64,000 bases of DNA from Acrocarpospora corrugata (GTDB lineage: Bacteria > Actinomycetota > Actinomycetes > Streptosporangiales > Streptosporangiaceae). Positions 17,374-26,107 of this stretch are shown in pieces. Position 1 is the first letter of the stretch, and each line of letters starts with the position of its first letter. The DNA lies in the NCBI RefSeq assembly GCF_009687845.1, contig NZ_BLAD01000036.1:248001-312000 (forward strand), given 5' to 3'. The notes under the pieces were generated by a model, which saw only the letters and a list, made by a program, of their open reading frames with translations, did not search any database and was not told where the DNA came from. The translations under genes were made by a program, and so were the position numbers.

Positions 17374-18524
17374 CGGGGTTCCATGTTGCGCTCGCTGAGG
17401 GCGTGGGCGATCTCGCGGGGCGGCCTGCCGGTACTTGCGGCCTCGGTGAGGACCTCGGTGACAACACGCCGCATCCAGGAGCGGATCTTGGCGAAGGCCG
17501 CGTCGGCGTCGGCGGGGATGTCGCCGAACAGCGTCCACCACCACCAGGAGTTGGTGGCGGAGTTGGCCACGACGTCCGGCACGACCAGCACGCCGTGGTC
17601 CCGCAGCAGCGCCTCGCCCTCCGGCGTCACCGGGGAGTTGGCCGCTTCCACGATCAGGCTCGCCGTCACCCGGGACGCCTCCGCGACGCCGATCGCGTAC
17701 GACACCGCCGCCGGGACGAGCACGTCGCAGTCCAGGTCGAGCCAGGCGTCTCTGGGCAGTTTCTCGTCGGTGGCGCGCAGCCGGGAACGGTCGATGCGGC
17801 CGTGTTCGTCGCGGGTGAGCAGCAGCGTCTCCACGTCCAGGCCGTCCGGGTTGGCGACCAGGCCCTCGGTGTCGGCGATGCCGACCACCTGGACGCCGGC
17901 GCGGGCCAGGAAGCGCGCGGTCGAGCCGCCCATGGATCCGAACCCCTGGATCACGGCCGTCGCGGGACGGTCGGGGAGCACCAGGTCGAGGGCGGTCAGC
18001 GCCGCCTCGGCCACCCCGCAGCCGCCGGCCAGGTCGCCCAGCCCGATCCCGTCCACGGTCACCGCGAAAGCCTGGTCGAGGCCGCGCAGCGCGGCGTCAG
18101 GATCGGCGAGCAGCGGCAGCACCGCGTCGATCGAGGTGCGCAGCCCCGCCTCGTGGCAGGCCGCCTCGATGGACTCCTGCCGCAACCCCAGATCCTCCCC
18201 GGTCGCCCAGTACGTCTGGAGCAGCGGCTTCATCGCGCCGATGTAGCGCCGCAGCATCCCGTCCGCGCCGGGGTCGAGCGGATCGCAGTCGATCCCGCCC
18301 TTCGCCCCGCCCAGCGGCTGGTAACGCAGGCCCGGCTCGTACGCCAGCGCCTCCTTGCGGCTCATCCCCAGCGCGAGATCGGCGACCTCGGCCAGCGTCA
18401 CCCCGGACCGCATCCGCAGCCCCCCGCTGCTCACCCCCCGGCCCAGCCGGTCGATCACCAGGTAGCCCGGCCGCCCGGTCACCTCGTCGGTCCAGGTCAC
18501 CTTCAGGTACGGCTCGCGCGTCAT
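17370..18524 (-). CDS. Glu/Leu/Phe/Val dehydrogenase family protein
   Basis: NAD(P)-dependent oxidative deamination of an L-amino acid to its 2-oxo acid and ammonia. 384 residues with the substrate lysine motif PLGGAKGGIDCDP, the nucleotide fold AVIQGFGSMGGSTARFLARAG and the conserved VEAANSPVTPEGEALL and VVPDVVANS strands. The family includes glutamate, leucine, phenylalanine and valine enzymes; the sequence alone does not settle the side chain. It is coupled by ATGA to the upstream ThDP decarboxylase-like gene and by GTGA to the downstream CoA ligase, so its 2-oxo acid product is the obvious feed for the decarboxylase. Confidence 0.88.
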   Translation of the reverse strand: MTREPYLKVTWTDEVTGRPGYLVIDRLGRGVSSGGLRMRSGVTLAEVADLALGMSRKEALAYEPGLRYQPLGGAKGGIDCDPLDPGADGMLRRYIGAMKPLLQTYWATGEDLGLRQESIEAACHEAGLRTSIDAVLPLLADPDAALRGLDQAFAVTVDGIGLGDLAGGCGVAEAALTALDLVLPDRPATAVIQGFGSMGGSTARFLARAGVQVVGIADTEGLVANPDGLDVETLLLTRDEHGRIDRSRLRATDEKLPRDAWLDLDCDVLVPAAVSYAIGVAEASRVTASLIVEAANSPVTPEGEALLRDHGVLVVPDVVANSATNSWWWWTLFGDIPADADAAFAKIRSWMRRVVTEVLTEAASTGRPPREIAHALSERNMEPR

Positions 18525-20083
18525 CGCGCCTCCCTCAAAACGATCACGGTGGGCCCGGACGCGCGCAGCGCCTTCCCGACCGCCTCACTCAGCTGTTCAG
18601 GCGTGTCCACGGCGACCCCGCAGGCTCCGTACGCGTCGGCGACGGCGGCGAAGTCGGGGGTGTGCAGGTCGACCGCGACGGGCGCCATGCCGCGGGCCAG
18701 CATCTCCGCCCTGATCTCGCCGTAGCCGCCGTTGACGGAGATCACGATGGGGATCGGGAGGCCGAGTTCGACCGCGGTGGCCAGTTCCTGGACGCTGAAC
18801 TGGAACGCGCCGTCCCCGGCGAGCACCGCGACCGGCGTGTCCGGGCGGGCGACCTTGGCGCCGATGGCGGCGGGGAGCGCGAAGCCGAGGGTGCCGAAGC
18901 CGGTCGGGTAGAGGAACCGGCCGGGCGGGTCGATGGGCAGCGCGCCGAGCGCGCCGTAGTAGCAGAACATCGAGTTGTCGGCGGCGACGATCGCGTCGGC
19001 GGGGAGCGCGTCCCTGATGGCTTTGAGTTCCGGCGCCCAGCGCGACGCGAGCCGGGCCAGGTCCGGCTCCAGGGGCGGGCGTTCCGGTGGGGTCGGGCGG
19101 GCGGTCACCTGGGCGAGCAGTGCGTCCAGGGCCGAAGTCGCGTCGGCGACGATCGGGATCGTGGCGGGGTGGTCGCCGTGCATCTGGGCCGGGTCGACGT
19201 CGATTCTGATCAGCCGGCCGGTCAGGCGGAAGTCGTCGGCCCACAGGTCAGAGGGGGCCAGTTCGGTGCCGACGGCGAGGACGACGTCGCGGCCGGCGAG
19301 CCAGGTCTGGACGGACGGCAGGTGCAGGGTCGCGCCGAGGGCGAGGGGGTGCGACTCGGGGACGGCGGCCTTGCCGTTGGCGGTGGTGACGATCGGCGCG
19401 CCGAGGCGTTCTGCCAGGGTCAGGGCGAGGGTTCCGGCGCGGGAGTGGTGCACGCCGCCGCCGAGGACGATCGCGGGGCGGCGGGCCGTACCGAGCAGGG
19501 TGGCGGCTGAGGTGACGGCGGCGGGGTCGGGGGCGCGGGGCGGAACCGTGAGCGGAGAGGCCGGGGGGACGTCGGTGGGGAGGTCGAGGAGGTCGACCGG
19601 GATTTCCAGGTGGATCGGGCGGGGGCGGCCCTCGGTGAAGGCGGTGAAGGCGCGGGCGAGGGCGGCGGGGAGCTCGCCGGGGGAGGTGACGCGGTGGCTC
19701 CAGGCGCAGAGGGAGTCCAGGGCGCGGGACTGATCCTTGGCCTCGTGCAGGTAGCCGCGGCCGAGGCGGGGGTGGGCGAGCGGGACTCCTGGCGAGATCA
19801 GCAGGATCGGCGAGGAGTCGGAGTAGGCCTGGGCGAGCGCGGTGGCGGCGTTGAGCACAGCGGGGCCGGTCGTGGTGAGGACGACGCCGGGGCGGCCGGT
19901 GGCGCGGGCGTAACCGTCGGCGGCGTAGCCCGCGCCCTGCTCGTGACGGGTGGTGACGCAGTGCACGCCGGCTTCGGTCAGGGCCTGGTAGATGGCGAGG
20001 TTGTGGGTGCCGGGGATGCCGAAGACGGTGTCGACGCCGTGGGCGGTGAGGGTGAGCGCCAGCGCCTGTGCGGCGGTGGTCAT
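18521..20083 (-). CDS. ThDP-dependent decarboxylase / acetolactate synthase-like enzyme (paralogue 2)
   Basis: Same architecture as the protein at 5631 and strikingly similar to it: FGIPGTHN, RHEQGAGYAADGYARATG, AQAYSDS, GRGYLHEAKDQS, the metal motif VLAGDGAFQF and GGYGEIRAEML all recur. 520 residues; catalytic Glu in the RHEQ motif. Being placed between an amino-acid dehydrogenase and an acyl-CoA dehydrogenase with 4-base overlaps on both sides, it most likely decarboxylates the 2-oxo acid formed by the dehydrogenase. Arginine-derived 5-guanidino-2-oxopentanoate is the best-known substrate in related enzymes; branched or aromatic oxo acids are equally possible here. Confidence 0.88.
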   Translation of the reverse strand: MTTAAQALALTLTAHGVDTVFGIPGTHNLAIYQALTEAGVHCVTTRHEQGAGYAADGYARATGRPGVVLTTTGPAVLNAATALAQAYSDSSPILLISPGVPLAHPRLGRGYLHEAKDQSRALDSLCAWSHRVTSPGELPAALARAFTAFTEGRPRPIHLEIPVDLLDLPTDVPPASPLTVPPRAPDPAAVTSAATLLGTARRPAIVLGGGVHHSRAGTLALTLAERLGAPIVTTANGKAAVPESHPLALGATLHLPSVQTWLAGRDVVLAVGTELAPSDLWADDFRLTGRLIRIDVDPAQMHGDHPATIPIVADATSALDALLAQVTARPTPPERPPLEPDLARLASRWAPELKAIRDALPADAIVAADNSMFCYYGALGALPIDPPGRFLYPTGFGTLGFALPAAIGAKVARPDTPVAVLAGDGAFQFSVQELATAVELGLPIPIVISVNGGYGEIRAEMLARGMAPVAVDLHTPDFAAVADAYGACGVAVDTPEQLSEAVGKALRASGPTVIVLREAR

Positions 20084-21246
20084 GCGCGGGCCAGGGCGCG
20101 GGAGATGATCAGTCGCTGGATGTCGGAGGTGCCTTCCTCAAGCTCCTCCAGCTTGGCGTCGCGCATCCACTTCTCGACCAGGAACTCACGCGAGTAGCCC
20201 CAGCCGCCGTGGGTCTGCACGGCCGCCCAGGTGCACCACATGGCGTTCTCCGACGCGGTCAGCTTCGCTATTGCCGCCTCCTCGGTGACGCTCACCCCGG
20301 TGTCGTACAGCTCCGCCGCCCGCATAGCCACGAGTCGCGAAATATCAGTCTTCGTGGCCATATCGGCGAGGCGGAACGCCACCGACTGATGCTCGATAAT
20401 CTTCACGCCGAACTGCTCGCGATCCTTCGCATACGCCATGGCGGCATCGAAAGCGGCCCGGGACAACCCGGTACAAGCCGAAGCGATCAGGATCCGGGAC
20501 GCGTCGAACGTCCGCATCAACCCGTAGAACCCCTGACCTTCCTCCCCCAGCCGGTTCTCCACCGGCACCCGGACACCGTCCAGGAACAGCTCCGCGCACG
20601 CGATCCCGCGCTGGCCCATCTTCGGCATCGGCTTGCCGATGGTCAGCCCCGGCGTCCCCCGCTCCACCACGAACGCCGTGACACCCTTCGACCGCGTCCC
20701 CGGGGCGACCGTCGCGAAGACCACGAAATAGTCCGCGAACGGCGCGTTGGAGATCCACGACTTCTGACCGGTCAGCAGGTAGTGGTCACCGTCCCTGACC
20801 GCCCTGGTGGTGATCGCGGCCGCGTCCGAGCCGACCCCCGGCTCGGTCGTCGCCAGCGCCGTGAGCGGCGGAGTCGCCGAACACAGCGGGGTCAGGAACC
20901 GTTTCCGCTGCTCCTCGTTGCCGAGTTCAAGCACCGGCGCCGCGAAGAACCCGTTGGAGGTGACCAGGTTCCCGATCGCGATGTCGCCGTGGCACAGCTC
21001 CTCCTGCACCAGGCACTGGGTGACCAGATCGGCCACCCCGCCGCCGCCGTACTCCTCGGGGATCATGAACGAGGTGAGCCCGATCTCGGCGGCCTTGGCC
21101 CAGATCTCCCGGGGCAGCTCGTGATCGGCCTCGTCCACCTGGCGGGCGCGCGGCCGGATCTCGGCGGCGGCGAAGTCGCGGGCCAGCCTGACGGCGTCGG
21201 CCTGCTCCTCGGTCAGAGGCAGGGCGGTACGGGGGACGCGGGGCAT
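20080..21246 (-). CDS. Acyl-CoA dehydrogenase
   Basis: Desaturates an acyl-CoA at C2-C3 with FAD, passing electrons to electron-transfer flavoprotein. 388 residues, full length. Typical motifs: YGGGGVADLV, ATTEPGVGSDAAAI, GQKSWISNAP, RDREQFG-like KDREQFGVKI, and the C-terminal GGWGYSREFLVEKWMRDAK followed by EEGTSDIQRLIISR, where the Glu of EGTS is the catalytic base of medium/short-chain enzymes. Overlaps the ThDP gene by ATGA and the EamA gene by 34 bases, so it belongs firmly to the catabolic operon and should act on the CoA ester made by the ADP-forming synthetase. Confidence 0.92.
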   Translation of the reverse strand: MPRVPRTALPLTEEQADAVRLARDFAAAEIRPRARQVDEADHELPREIWAKAAEIGLTSFMIPEEYGGGGVADLVTQCLVQEELCHGDIAIGNLVTSNGFFAAPVLELGNEEQRKRFLTPLCSATPPLTALATTEPGVGSDAAAITTRAVRDGDHYLLTGQKSWISNAPFADYFVVFATVAPGTRSKGVTAFVVERGTPGLTIGKPMPKMGQRGIACAELFLDGVRVPVENRLGEEGQGFYGLMRTFDASRILIASACTGLSRAAFDAAMAYAKDREQFGVKIIEHQSVAFRLADMATKTDISRLVAMRAAELYDTGVSVTEEAAIAKLTASENAMWCTWAAVQTHGGWGYSREFLVEKWMRDAKLEELEEGTSDIQRLIISRALARA

Positions 21247-22148
21247 GTCGCCTCCTCAGGAAGCCAATCGGGGACGGTCGCCTCGCGCCGGGGCCAGGCG
21301 ACCAGGATCATCGCGGCGATCACGCAACCGCCGCCGACGAGGACGGGCCAGGTGACCGTTTCGTCGTAGAGGGCGAACGCGAAGCCGGTGGCCCACAGCG
21401 GTTCCGCCGAGATGACGACGGCGGCCGCGGTGGGCGGGACGTGCGCCTGCGCCCAGGTCTGGGCCAGGAAGGTGAAGGCGCCGGCGATGGTGGCCAGGTA
21501 GAGCACGCCGAGCCAGTCGCCGGTGGTGGCGGGCAGGGCCACGCCGCCGGGCGCGGCGGCCACGCCCATGATCACGGTCAGGGTGAGGATCTGGATGATC
21601 GACAGCGGGTAGGCCTCGGCCGGGGTGGACCAGCGGCCGAGCGCGACGATGTGCACCGCGTACAGGACGGCGGAGAGCAGGGTGAGCGCGACCGGGCCCG
21701 CTTCGATGACGCCGCCGGTGCCGCCGCCGCTGAGCAGCGTGAACGCCGCCATTCCGGCGGTGGCCAGGACCACGGCCAGCCAGGTCCTGCGCTCCGGGAC
21801 CGCTCGGGTCCAGACCCAGGCCAGCAGCGGGGTCAGCACGAGGTAGGACCCGGTGACGAAGCCGGAGACCGAGGACGGCAGTTCGATCAGCGCGAACGTC
21901 TGCACCACGAGGGCGGCGCCGTACACCAGGCCGAGGGCGACGCCCGTCAGCCAGGTACGGCCGGCCAGCCCGACCAGCGCCTTCGGCCGGATCGCCACCA
22001 GCACGGCGGCCGCGATCGCGAAGCGCACCACGAACAGGTCGGCCACGGGCAGCCGCAGCAGCAGGTCCTTGGTCAGCGGGAAGGTGGAACCCCAGATAGC
22101 GGTGACGCTGACCAGTGCGGCGATGCCGGCCAGATACGAGCGGTTCAC
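21213..22148 (-). CDS. EamA/DMT family transporter
   Basis: Ten-helix metabolite exporter of the drug/metabolite transporter superfamily, about 311 residues. Two EamA repeats are visible; the first opens with VSVTAIWGSTFPLTKDLLL and the second with ALTLLSAVLYAVHIVALG. Start GTG 22148 overlaps the amidohydrolase TGA (GTGA). Family members export amino acids or drugs or import metabolites; within this operon, efflux of an excess amino acid or pathway intermediate, or uptake of the substrate, is plausible but undecided. Confidence 0.88.
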   Translation of the reverse strand: MNRSYLAGIAALVSVTAIWGSTFPLTKDLLLRLPVADLFVVRFAIAAAVLVAIRPKALVGLAGRTWLTGVALGLVYGAALVVQTFALIELPSSVSGFVTGSYLVLTPLLAWVWTRAVPERRTWLAVVLATAGMAAFTLLSGGGTGGVIEAGPVALTLLSAVLYAVHIVALGRWSTPAEAYPLSIIQILTLTVIMGVAAAPGGVALPATTGDWLGVLYLATIAGAFTFLAQTWAQAHVPPTAAAVVISAEPLWATGFAFALYDETVTWPVLVGGGCVIAAMILVAWPRREATVPDWLPEEATCPASPVPPCL

Positions 22149-23365
22149 CCGAGCTCGTTCTTGACGACCGTGCCGCCCTTCATCACGAAGGGCACGTCCT
22201 GAAATTTCGTGATGTCTAGGGCTCCGGGGATGGCGATCAGGTCGGCGTACCTGCCGGGGGCGAGGGAGCCCACCCGGTCCTCCCAGCCCATGCACTCGGC
22301 GCTGGTCAGGGTGGCGGCGCGGAGGGCGGCCACGGGGGTCATGCCGTACTCGACCATGGTGGCCAGCTGGCGGCCCTGGAGGCCGTGCGGGAAACCCCCC
22401 GCGTCGGTGCCGAACCCGATCTTGACCCCGGCTTTCACGGCCTTGGCGAAGGCGACCCGCTGGGCTTCGGCGGTCTCGTCGTTCTTGCGGAGCTGTTCGG
22501 CGTCGTAGCCCTGGGACGGGCCGGTCTCGCTGATCCAGTCGGCCCACCAGATGTCGGCGGACAGGTAGGTGCCGTGCGCGGCCATCAGCTCCACGCCCTC
22601 GTCGTCGAGGAAGCAGGCGTGCTCGATCGAGCGGACGCCGGCCCGGATCGCGCGTTTGATGCCTTCCGCGCCGTGGGCGTGGGCGGCGACGTGGCGGCCG
22701 TACCAGGCGGCCTCCTCGACGGCGGCGCGGATCTGGGGTTCGGTGAGCTCGGGGGCGCCGGGGACGGTGCCGTTGGCGAGCACCGCGCCGGTGGCGATCA
22801 GCTTGATCAGGTCGGCGCCGTTGTAGATGATCTCGCGGACGCGTTCCCTGATGTCGTCCACACCGGAGGTCTGGCCGAACCGGAACTCACGCGGCAGTTC
22901 GATGTCGGGCGCGAGGCCGGTGACCATGCCGCCGCCGCCCTTGACCGTGATGTACGCCCCGGCAACGGCCATCCGCGGCCCGGGGATGTGCCCGGCGTCG
23001 ATCGCGTCCCGGAGGGCGACGTCGAGGAAGGCCCGGAAGGTGCCGACGTCGCGGACGGTGGTGAAACCGGCCATCAGGGTGTCGCGGGCGTTCGGCACCC
23101 CGGCCAGGGTCTGCTGGGCGGCGCTGAACTTGAGCTCCTGCGCGTAGTCGCCGCAGGCCGCCACCCCGACCAGATGGGTGTGCAGGTCGATCAGGCCGGG
23201 CGCGACGGTGACGTCGCCCAGGTCGATCAGCTCGCCGTCGAAGGGCGCGCCCGCGGGCCGGACCTCGGCCACCCGCTCCCCGTCGATCACGATCAGCTGA
23301 TCGTCGAGCACCCGCCCCGCGGCCACGTCCACCAGCCGCGCACACCGCAGCGCCTTGTCCGTCAT
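22145..23365 (-). CDS. Metal-dependent amidohydrolase (Xaa-Pro dipeptidase / imidazolonepropionase-like)
   Basis: Hydrolyses an amide or cyclic amide bond with a binuclear metal site. About 406 residues: HTH metal ligands in PGLIDLHTHL (His62, His64), a probable carbamylated lysine in GADLIKLIATG, His ligands in HVAAHAHG and RSIEHACFLDDEG, and the catalytic Asp in FGTDAGG. I start it at ATG 23365, which has AGGAAAGGGG upstream; 20 more codons are open but have no ribosome site. First gene of the operon; relatives release amino acids from prolyl dipeptides or N-acyl amino acids, consistent with feeding an amino acid to the downstream dehydrogenase. Confidence 0.88.
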   Translation of the reverse strand: MTDKALRCARLVDVAAGRVLDDQLIVIDGERVAEVRPAGAPFDGELIDLGDVTVAPGLIDLHTHLVGVAACGDYAQELKFSAAQQTLAGVPNARDTLMAGFTTVRDVGTFRAFLDVALRDAIDAGHIPGPRMAVAGAYITVKGGGGMVTGLAPDIELPREFRFGQTSGVDDIRERVREIIYNGADLIKLIATGAVLANGTVPGAPELTEPQIRAAVEEAAWYGRHVAAHAHGAEGIKRAIRAGVRSIEHACFLDDEGVELMAAHGTYLSADIWWADWISETGPSQGYDAEQLRKNDETAEAQRVAFAKAVKAGVKIGFGTDAGGFPHGLQGRQLATMVEYGMTPVAALRAATLTSAECMGWEDRVGSLAPGRYADLIAIPGALDITKFQDVPFVMKGGTVVKNELG

Positions 23366-23455
23366 CGGAGCCCCTTTCCTGATTCGCCACTCAAACACAG
23401 CACTCTTTACCTTGGCAATAGTCATTCACTACGCTCCAACTCTGAGCGAAGGGGT

Positions 23456-25291
23456 ATGCGAATGCGCCCGCAGGATCTGGCGGCCGATCGGCTGCTGACA
23501 GAGTTGGACGTCGCACCGGACGGGTCGGCCGTGGCCGTCGTCGAACGGCGCGTGCTACGCGGCAAGGAACACCATCGGCTGCTGACCGTGCCGATTCCCG
23601 GGACCGGTTCGACCGTGATCGCGCCGGAGGCGTCGCTGCCGCGCTTCTCCCCGGACGGGCGCACGCTGGCCTACCTGTTCAAAGATCAGCTCCATACCCG
23701 CCCGTCGTCCGGCGGCCCGGCGACCAAGGTCACTTCGTTCCCGCGCGGTGTCACGGACTACGCCTGGCACGGCTCGTCCTTCATCGTGCTCGCCCCCGAT
23801 CCGGATTCCCCGATCATGAGCGGGAAGTCGACCGCCCGGGTGATCCGCCGCCTCGACTGGCGCGAGGACGGCCACGGCCTGCGCCTGCACCCCACCCACC
23901 TGCACCTGGTCGGGCCCGACGGGACCACGACCCGCCTGACCTCCGGCGAATGGTGGGCGTCCGCCCTCCGCGTCGCGCCCTGCGGGACGAAGGCGGGCTT
24001 CATCGCCGATCCCGGGCCGGACGCGGACATCGACCCGAATCCGCAGGTGTACGAGGTTCCGCTGGCCGGCGGCCCGATCACCCCGGCCGGCCGGGTCGCG
24101 GGCCCGGTCACCCGGTTCTCCTACGACCCGGACGGAAGCGTCGTCTGCGTCGCCGCGCCGTCGCGCCGCCCGACCGACTTCGAGAACGAACAGCTCTGGC
24201 ACACACACCCGGCTATTTCCCCCGTCTCGCTGACCGGCCACCTCGACCGTTTCTCCGGCCAGGCCCCGACCACGGACGAACGCCTCACGGTCACCTGCGA
24301 CAACGGCCGGGAACTCGCCCAGCGGGTGACCGGCGACGGGATCGTGGACCTGACGCCCGCCCGGCTCGACCCCGTCGTGCACGCGCTGGCCGAGGGCGGC
24401 GGCGTGGTGTGCGCGATCGCCACCCTCAGCGGCGCGGCCCGCCCCGACCTGTACCGGCTACGCCCGGACGCCGACCCGGAACTCCTGCTCCGCTCAGGCG
24501 CGGTCTTCCTGTCCGCCTTCGATCGCCCGGTTCAGCGGGAACTCGAAATCGAGGGAATCCAGGTCTTCCTCACCGGCCCGCCCGCCGACCGGCCGCTCCC
24601 GGTCGTCCTCATGATCCACGGCGGCCCCGCCTGGGCCTGGCCGGTCGAGCCCGACGCCGACGCCTTACTCCTGGCCGCCGCCGGCTTCCTGGTCGTCCGC
24701 CCCAATATTCGCGGCTCCTTCCACCGCGGGTACGCCTTCGGCGCCGCCCTCGGCGCGGACTGGGGCGAACCCGACGCGGAGGACTGCCACACCGTCCTGG
24801 ACGCCCTGGTCGCCCGCGGCCTCGCCGACCCCGCCAGGATCGGCTGCTACGGCAACTCCTACGGCGGCTTCCTGACCAACTGGCTGGTCGGCACCTCCGG
24901 CCGTTTCGCGGCGGCGGTCAGCCAGAACGGCGTCACCAACCAGGTCTCCGGCTTCGCCGCCTGCGATCTCGGCGCGATCTACGACGTGGACTCCGGGCTC
25001 GGCGAGGTGTGGACCCCCGAAGGCGTCGACCACCTCTGGAAGATCTCCCCCCTGCGCCACGTCGCGAACATCACCGCCCCCCTGCTGATCCTCCAGGGCG
25101 AGCAGGACTACCGCTGCCCGCCGTCCGACGCCGAGCAGCTGTTCGTCGCCCTGCGCCGCCTCGGCCGGACGGTCGAGTACGTGCTCTACCCCGACTCCGA
25201 CCACTCCCTGGCCCACACCGCCCGCCTGGACCGCCGGATCGACCGGAGCGAGCGAATGATCTCCTGGTTCCGGACACATCTATTGGATTGA
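23456..25291 (+). CDS. S9 family serine peptidase (acylaminoacyl-peptidase/prolyl oligopeptidase type)
   Basis: Cytosolic oligopeptidase, about 611 residues, without a signal peptide. The N-terminal two thirds is a beta-propeller with WD40-like PRFSPDGRTLAYLF and VTRFSYDPDGSVVCV blades. The C-terminal alpha/beta hydrolase has the nucleophile in YGNSYGGFLTNW (Ser near 468), the Asp in LQGEQDYRCPPSDAEQ (near 551) and the His in YPDSDHSLAHT (near 583). ATG 23456 or 23462 may be the start; AAGGGG suits the second better. Divergent from the amidohydrolase with 90 bp between, so the two probably share control and together take peptides to amino acids. Confidence 0.92.
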   Translation: MRMRPQDLAADRLLTELDVAPDGSAVAVVERRVLRGKEHHRLLTVPIPGTGSTVIAPEASLPRFSPDGRTLAYLFKDQLHTRPSSGGPATKVTSFPRGVTDYAWHGSSFIVLAPDPDSPIMSGKSTARVIRRLDWREDGHGLRLHPTHLHLVGPDGTTTRLTSGEWWASALRVAPCGTKAGFIADPGPDADIDPNPQVYEVPLAGGPITPAGRVAGPVTRFSYDPDGSVVCVAAPSRRPTDFENEQLWHTHPAISPVSLTGHLDRFSGQAPTTDERLTVTCDNGRELAQRVTGDGIVDLTPARLDPVVHALAEGGGVVCAIATLSGAARPDLYRLRPDADPELLLRSGAVFLSAFDRPVQRELEIEGIQVFLTGPPADRPLPVVLMIHGGPAWAWPVEPDADALLLAAAGFLVVRPNIRGSFHRGYAFGAALGADWGEPDAEDCHTVLDALVARGLADPARIGCYGNSYGGFLTNWLVGTSGRFAAAVSQNGVTNQVSGFAACDLGAIYDVDSGLGEVWTPEGVDHLWKISPLRHVANITAPLLILQGEQDYRCPPSDAEQLFVALRRLGRTVEYVLYPDSDHSLAHTARLDRRIDRSERMISWFRTHLLD

Positions 25292-25333
25292 CGTTACAAT
25301 TGGCTCTTCTCTGGGCTCTCCGGGAGGAGCACG

Positions 25334-26107
25334 ATGAAAACCGCAGTCGTCACCGGCGGCGCGTCGGGCATCGGCCGGGCCGTGGCGCGTGAACTCCTGG
25401 CCAGGGGCGTGCACGTGACCATCGCCGACATCGCCGATCCGGAGCCGGCGGCCAAGGAGCTCGGCTGCGCGCACGTCCAGGTGGACGTGACCGACGCGCG
25501 GGCGGTGCGGGACCTGATGACCGGGGTGAAGGCCGGGCACGGCCGCCTGGACTTCGTGTTCAACAACGCCGGGATCGCGGTCTGCGGCCGGGCCGACGAG
25601 ATGACCCTCGACCACTGGAACCGGGCCATCGACGTCAACCTGCGCGGCGTCGTCCACGGCGTGCACGCGGCCTACCCCATCATGATCGACCAGGGTTACG
25701 GCCACCTGGTCAACACCGCCTCCGTGGCCGGGCTGACCCCCGCCCCCCAGCTCCTCCCCTACACCGCCACCAAGCACGCCGTCGTCGGCCTCTCCCTGGC
25801 CCTGCGCGCCGAAGCCGCCCGCCACGGCGTCCGGGTCACCGCCGTCTGCCCCGGCTTCACCGACACGCCCCTGCTCGACAACGCCAACCCGGGCCTGCCC
25901 GCCACCTCCACCAGCAGCAACGCGCGCGCGGCCGCCGTCGGAGTGGTGGGCCGCCTCTACTCGGTAGACGCGCTGGCCCGGGACATCCTGCGCGGCGTGT
26001 CCCGCAACCAGGCCCTCGTCGTCACCCCGGCCACCGCCCGCGCGGCCTGGCGGTTCGCCCGCCTGTTCCCGGCCTGGGCCGTCCGGATCGCCGCCAGAGC
26101 GGTCTAG
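25334..26107 (+). CDS. Short-chain dehydrogenase/reductase
   Basis: NAD(P)(H)-dependent oxidoreductase of the classical SDR family, 257 residues. Cofactor loop TGGASGIGRAVAREL, NNAG motif in FVFNNAGIAV, catalytic Ser in NTASVAG and the YTATKHA triad Tyr/Lys are all intact. D36-like acidic residue in IADIADPE suggests NAD(H). It follows the peptidase by 42 bases with GGGAGGAG ahead of its ATG. Substrate unknown. Its TAG overlaps the TAG of the convergent GH43 gene in a shared CTAG. Confidence 0.9.
   Translation: MKTAVVTGGASGIGRAVARELLARGVHVTIADIADPEPAAKELGCAHVQVDVTDARAVRDLMTGVKAGHGRLDFVFNNAGIAVCGRADEMTLDHWNRAIDVNLRGVVHGVHAAYPIMIDQGYGHLVNTASVAGLTPAPQLLPYTATKHAVVGLSLALRAEAARHGVRVTAVCPGFTDTPLLDNANPGLPATSTSSNARAAAVGVVGRLYSVDALARDILRGVSRNQALVVTPATARAAWRFARLFPAWAVRIAARAV

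Noticed and set aside
22385-23455. In-frame extension of the S9 peptidase upstream
   Set aside because: It would run antisense through the amidohydrolase; the peptidase motif content and AAGGGG site begin at 23456-23462.
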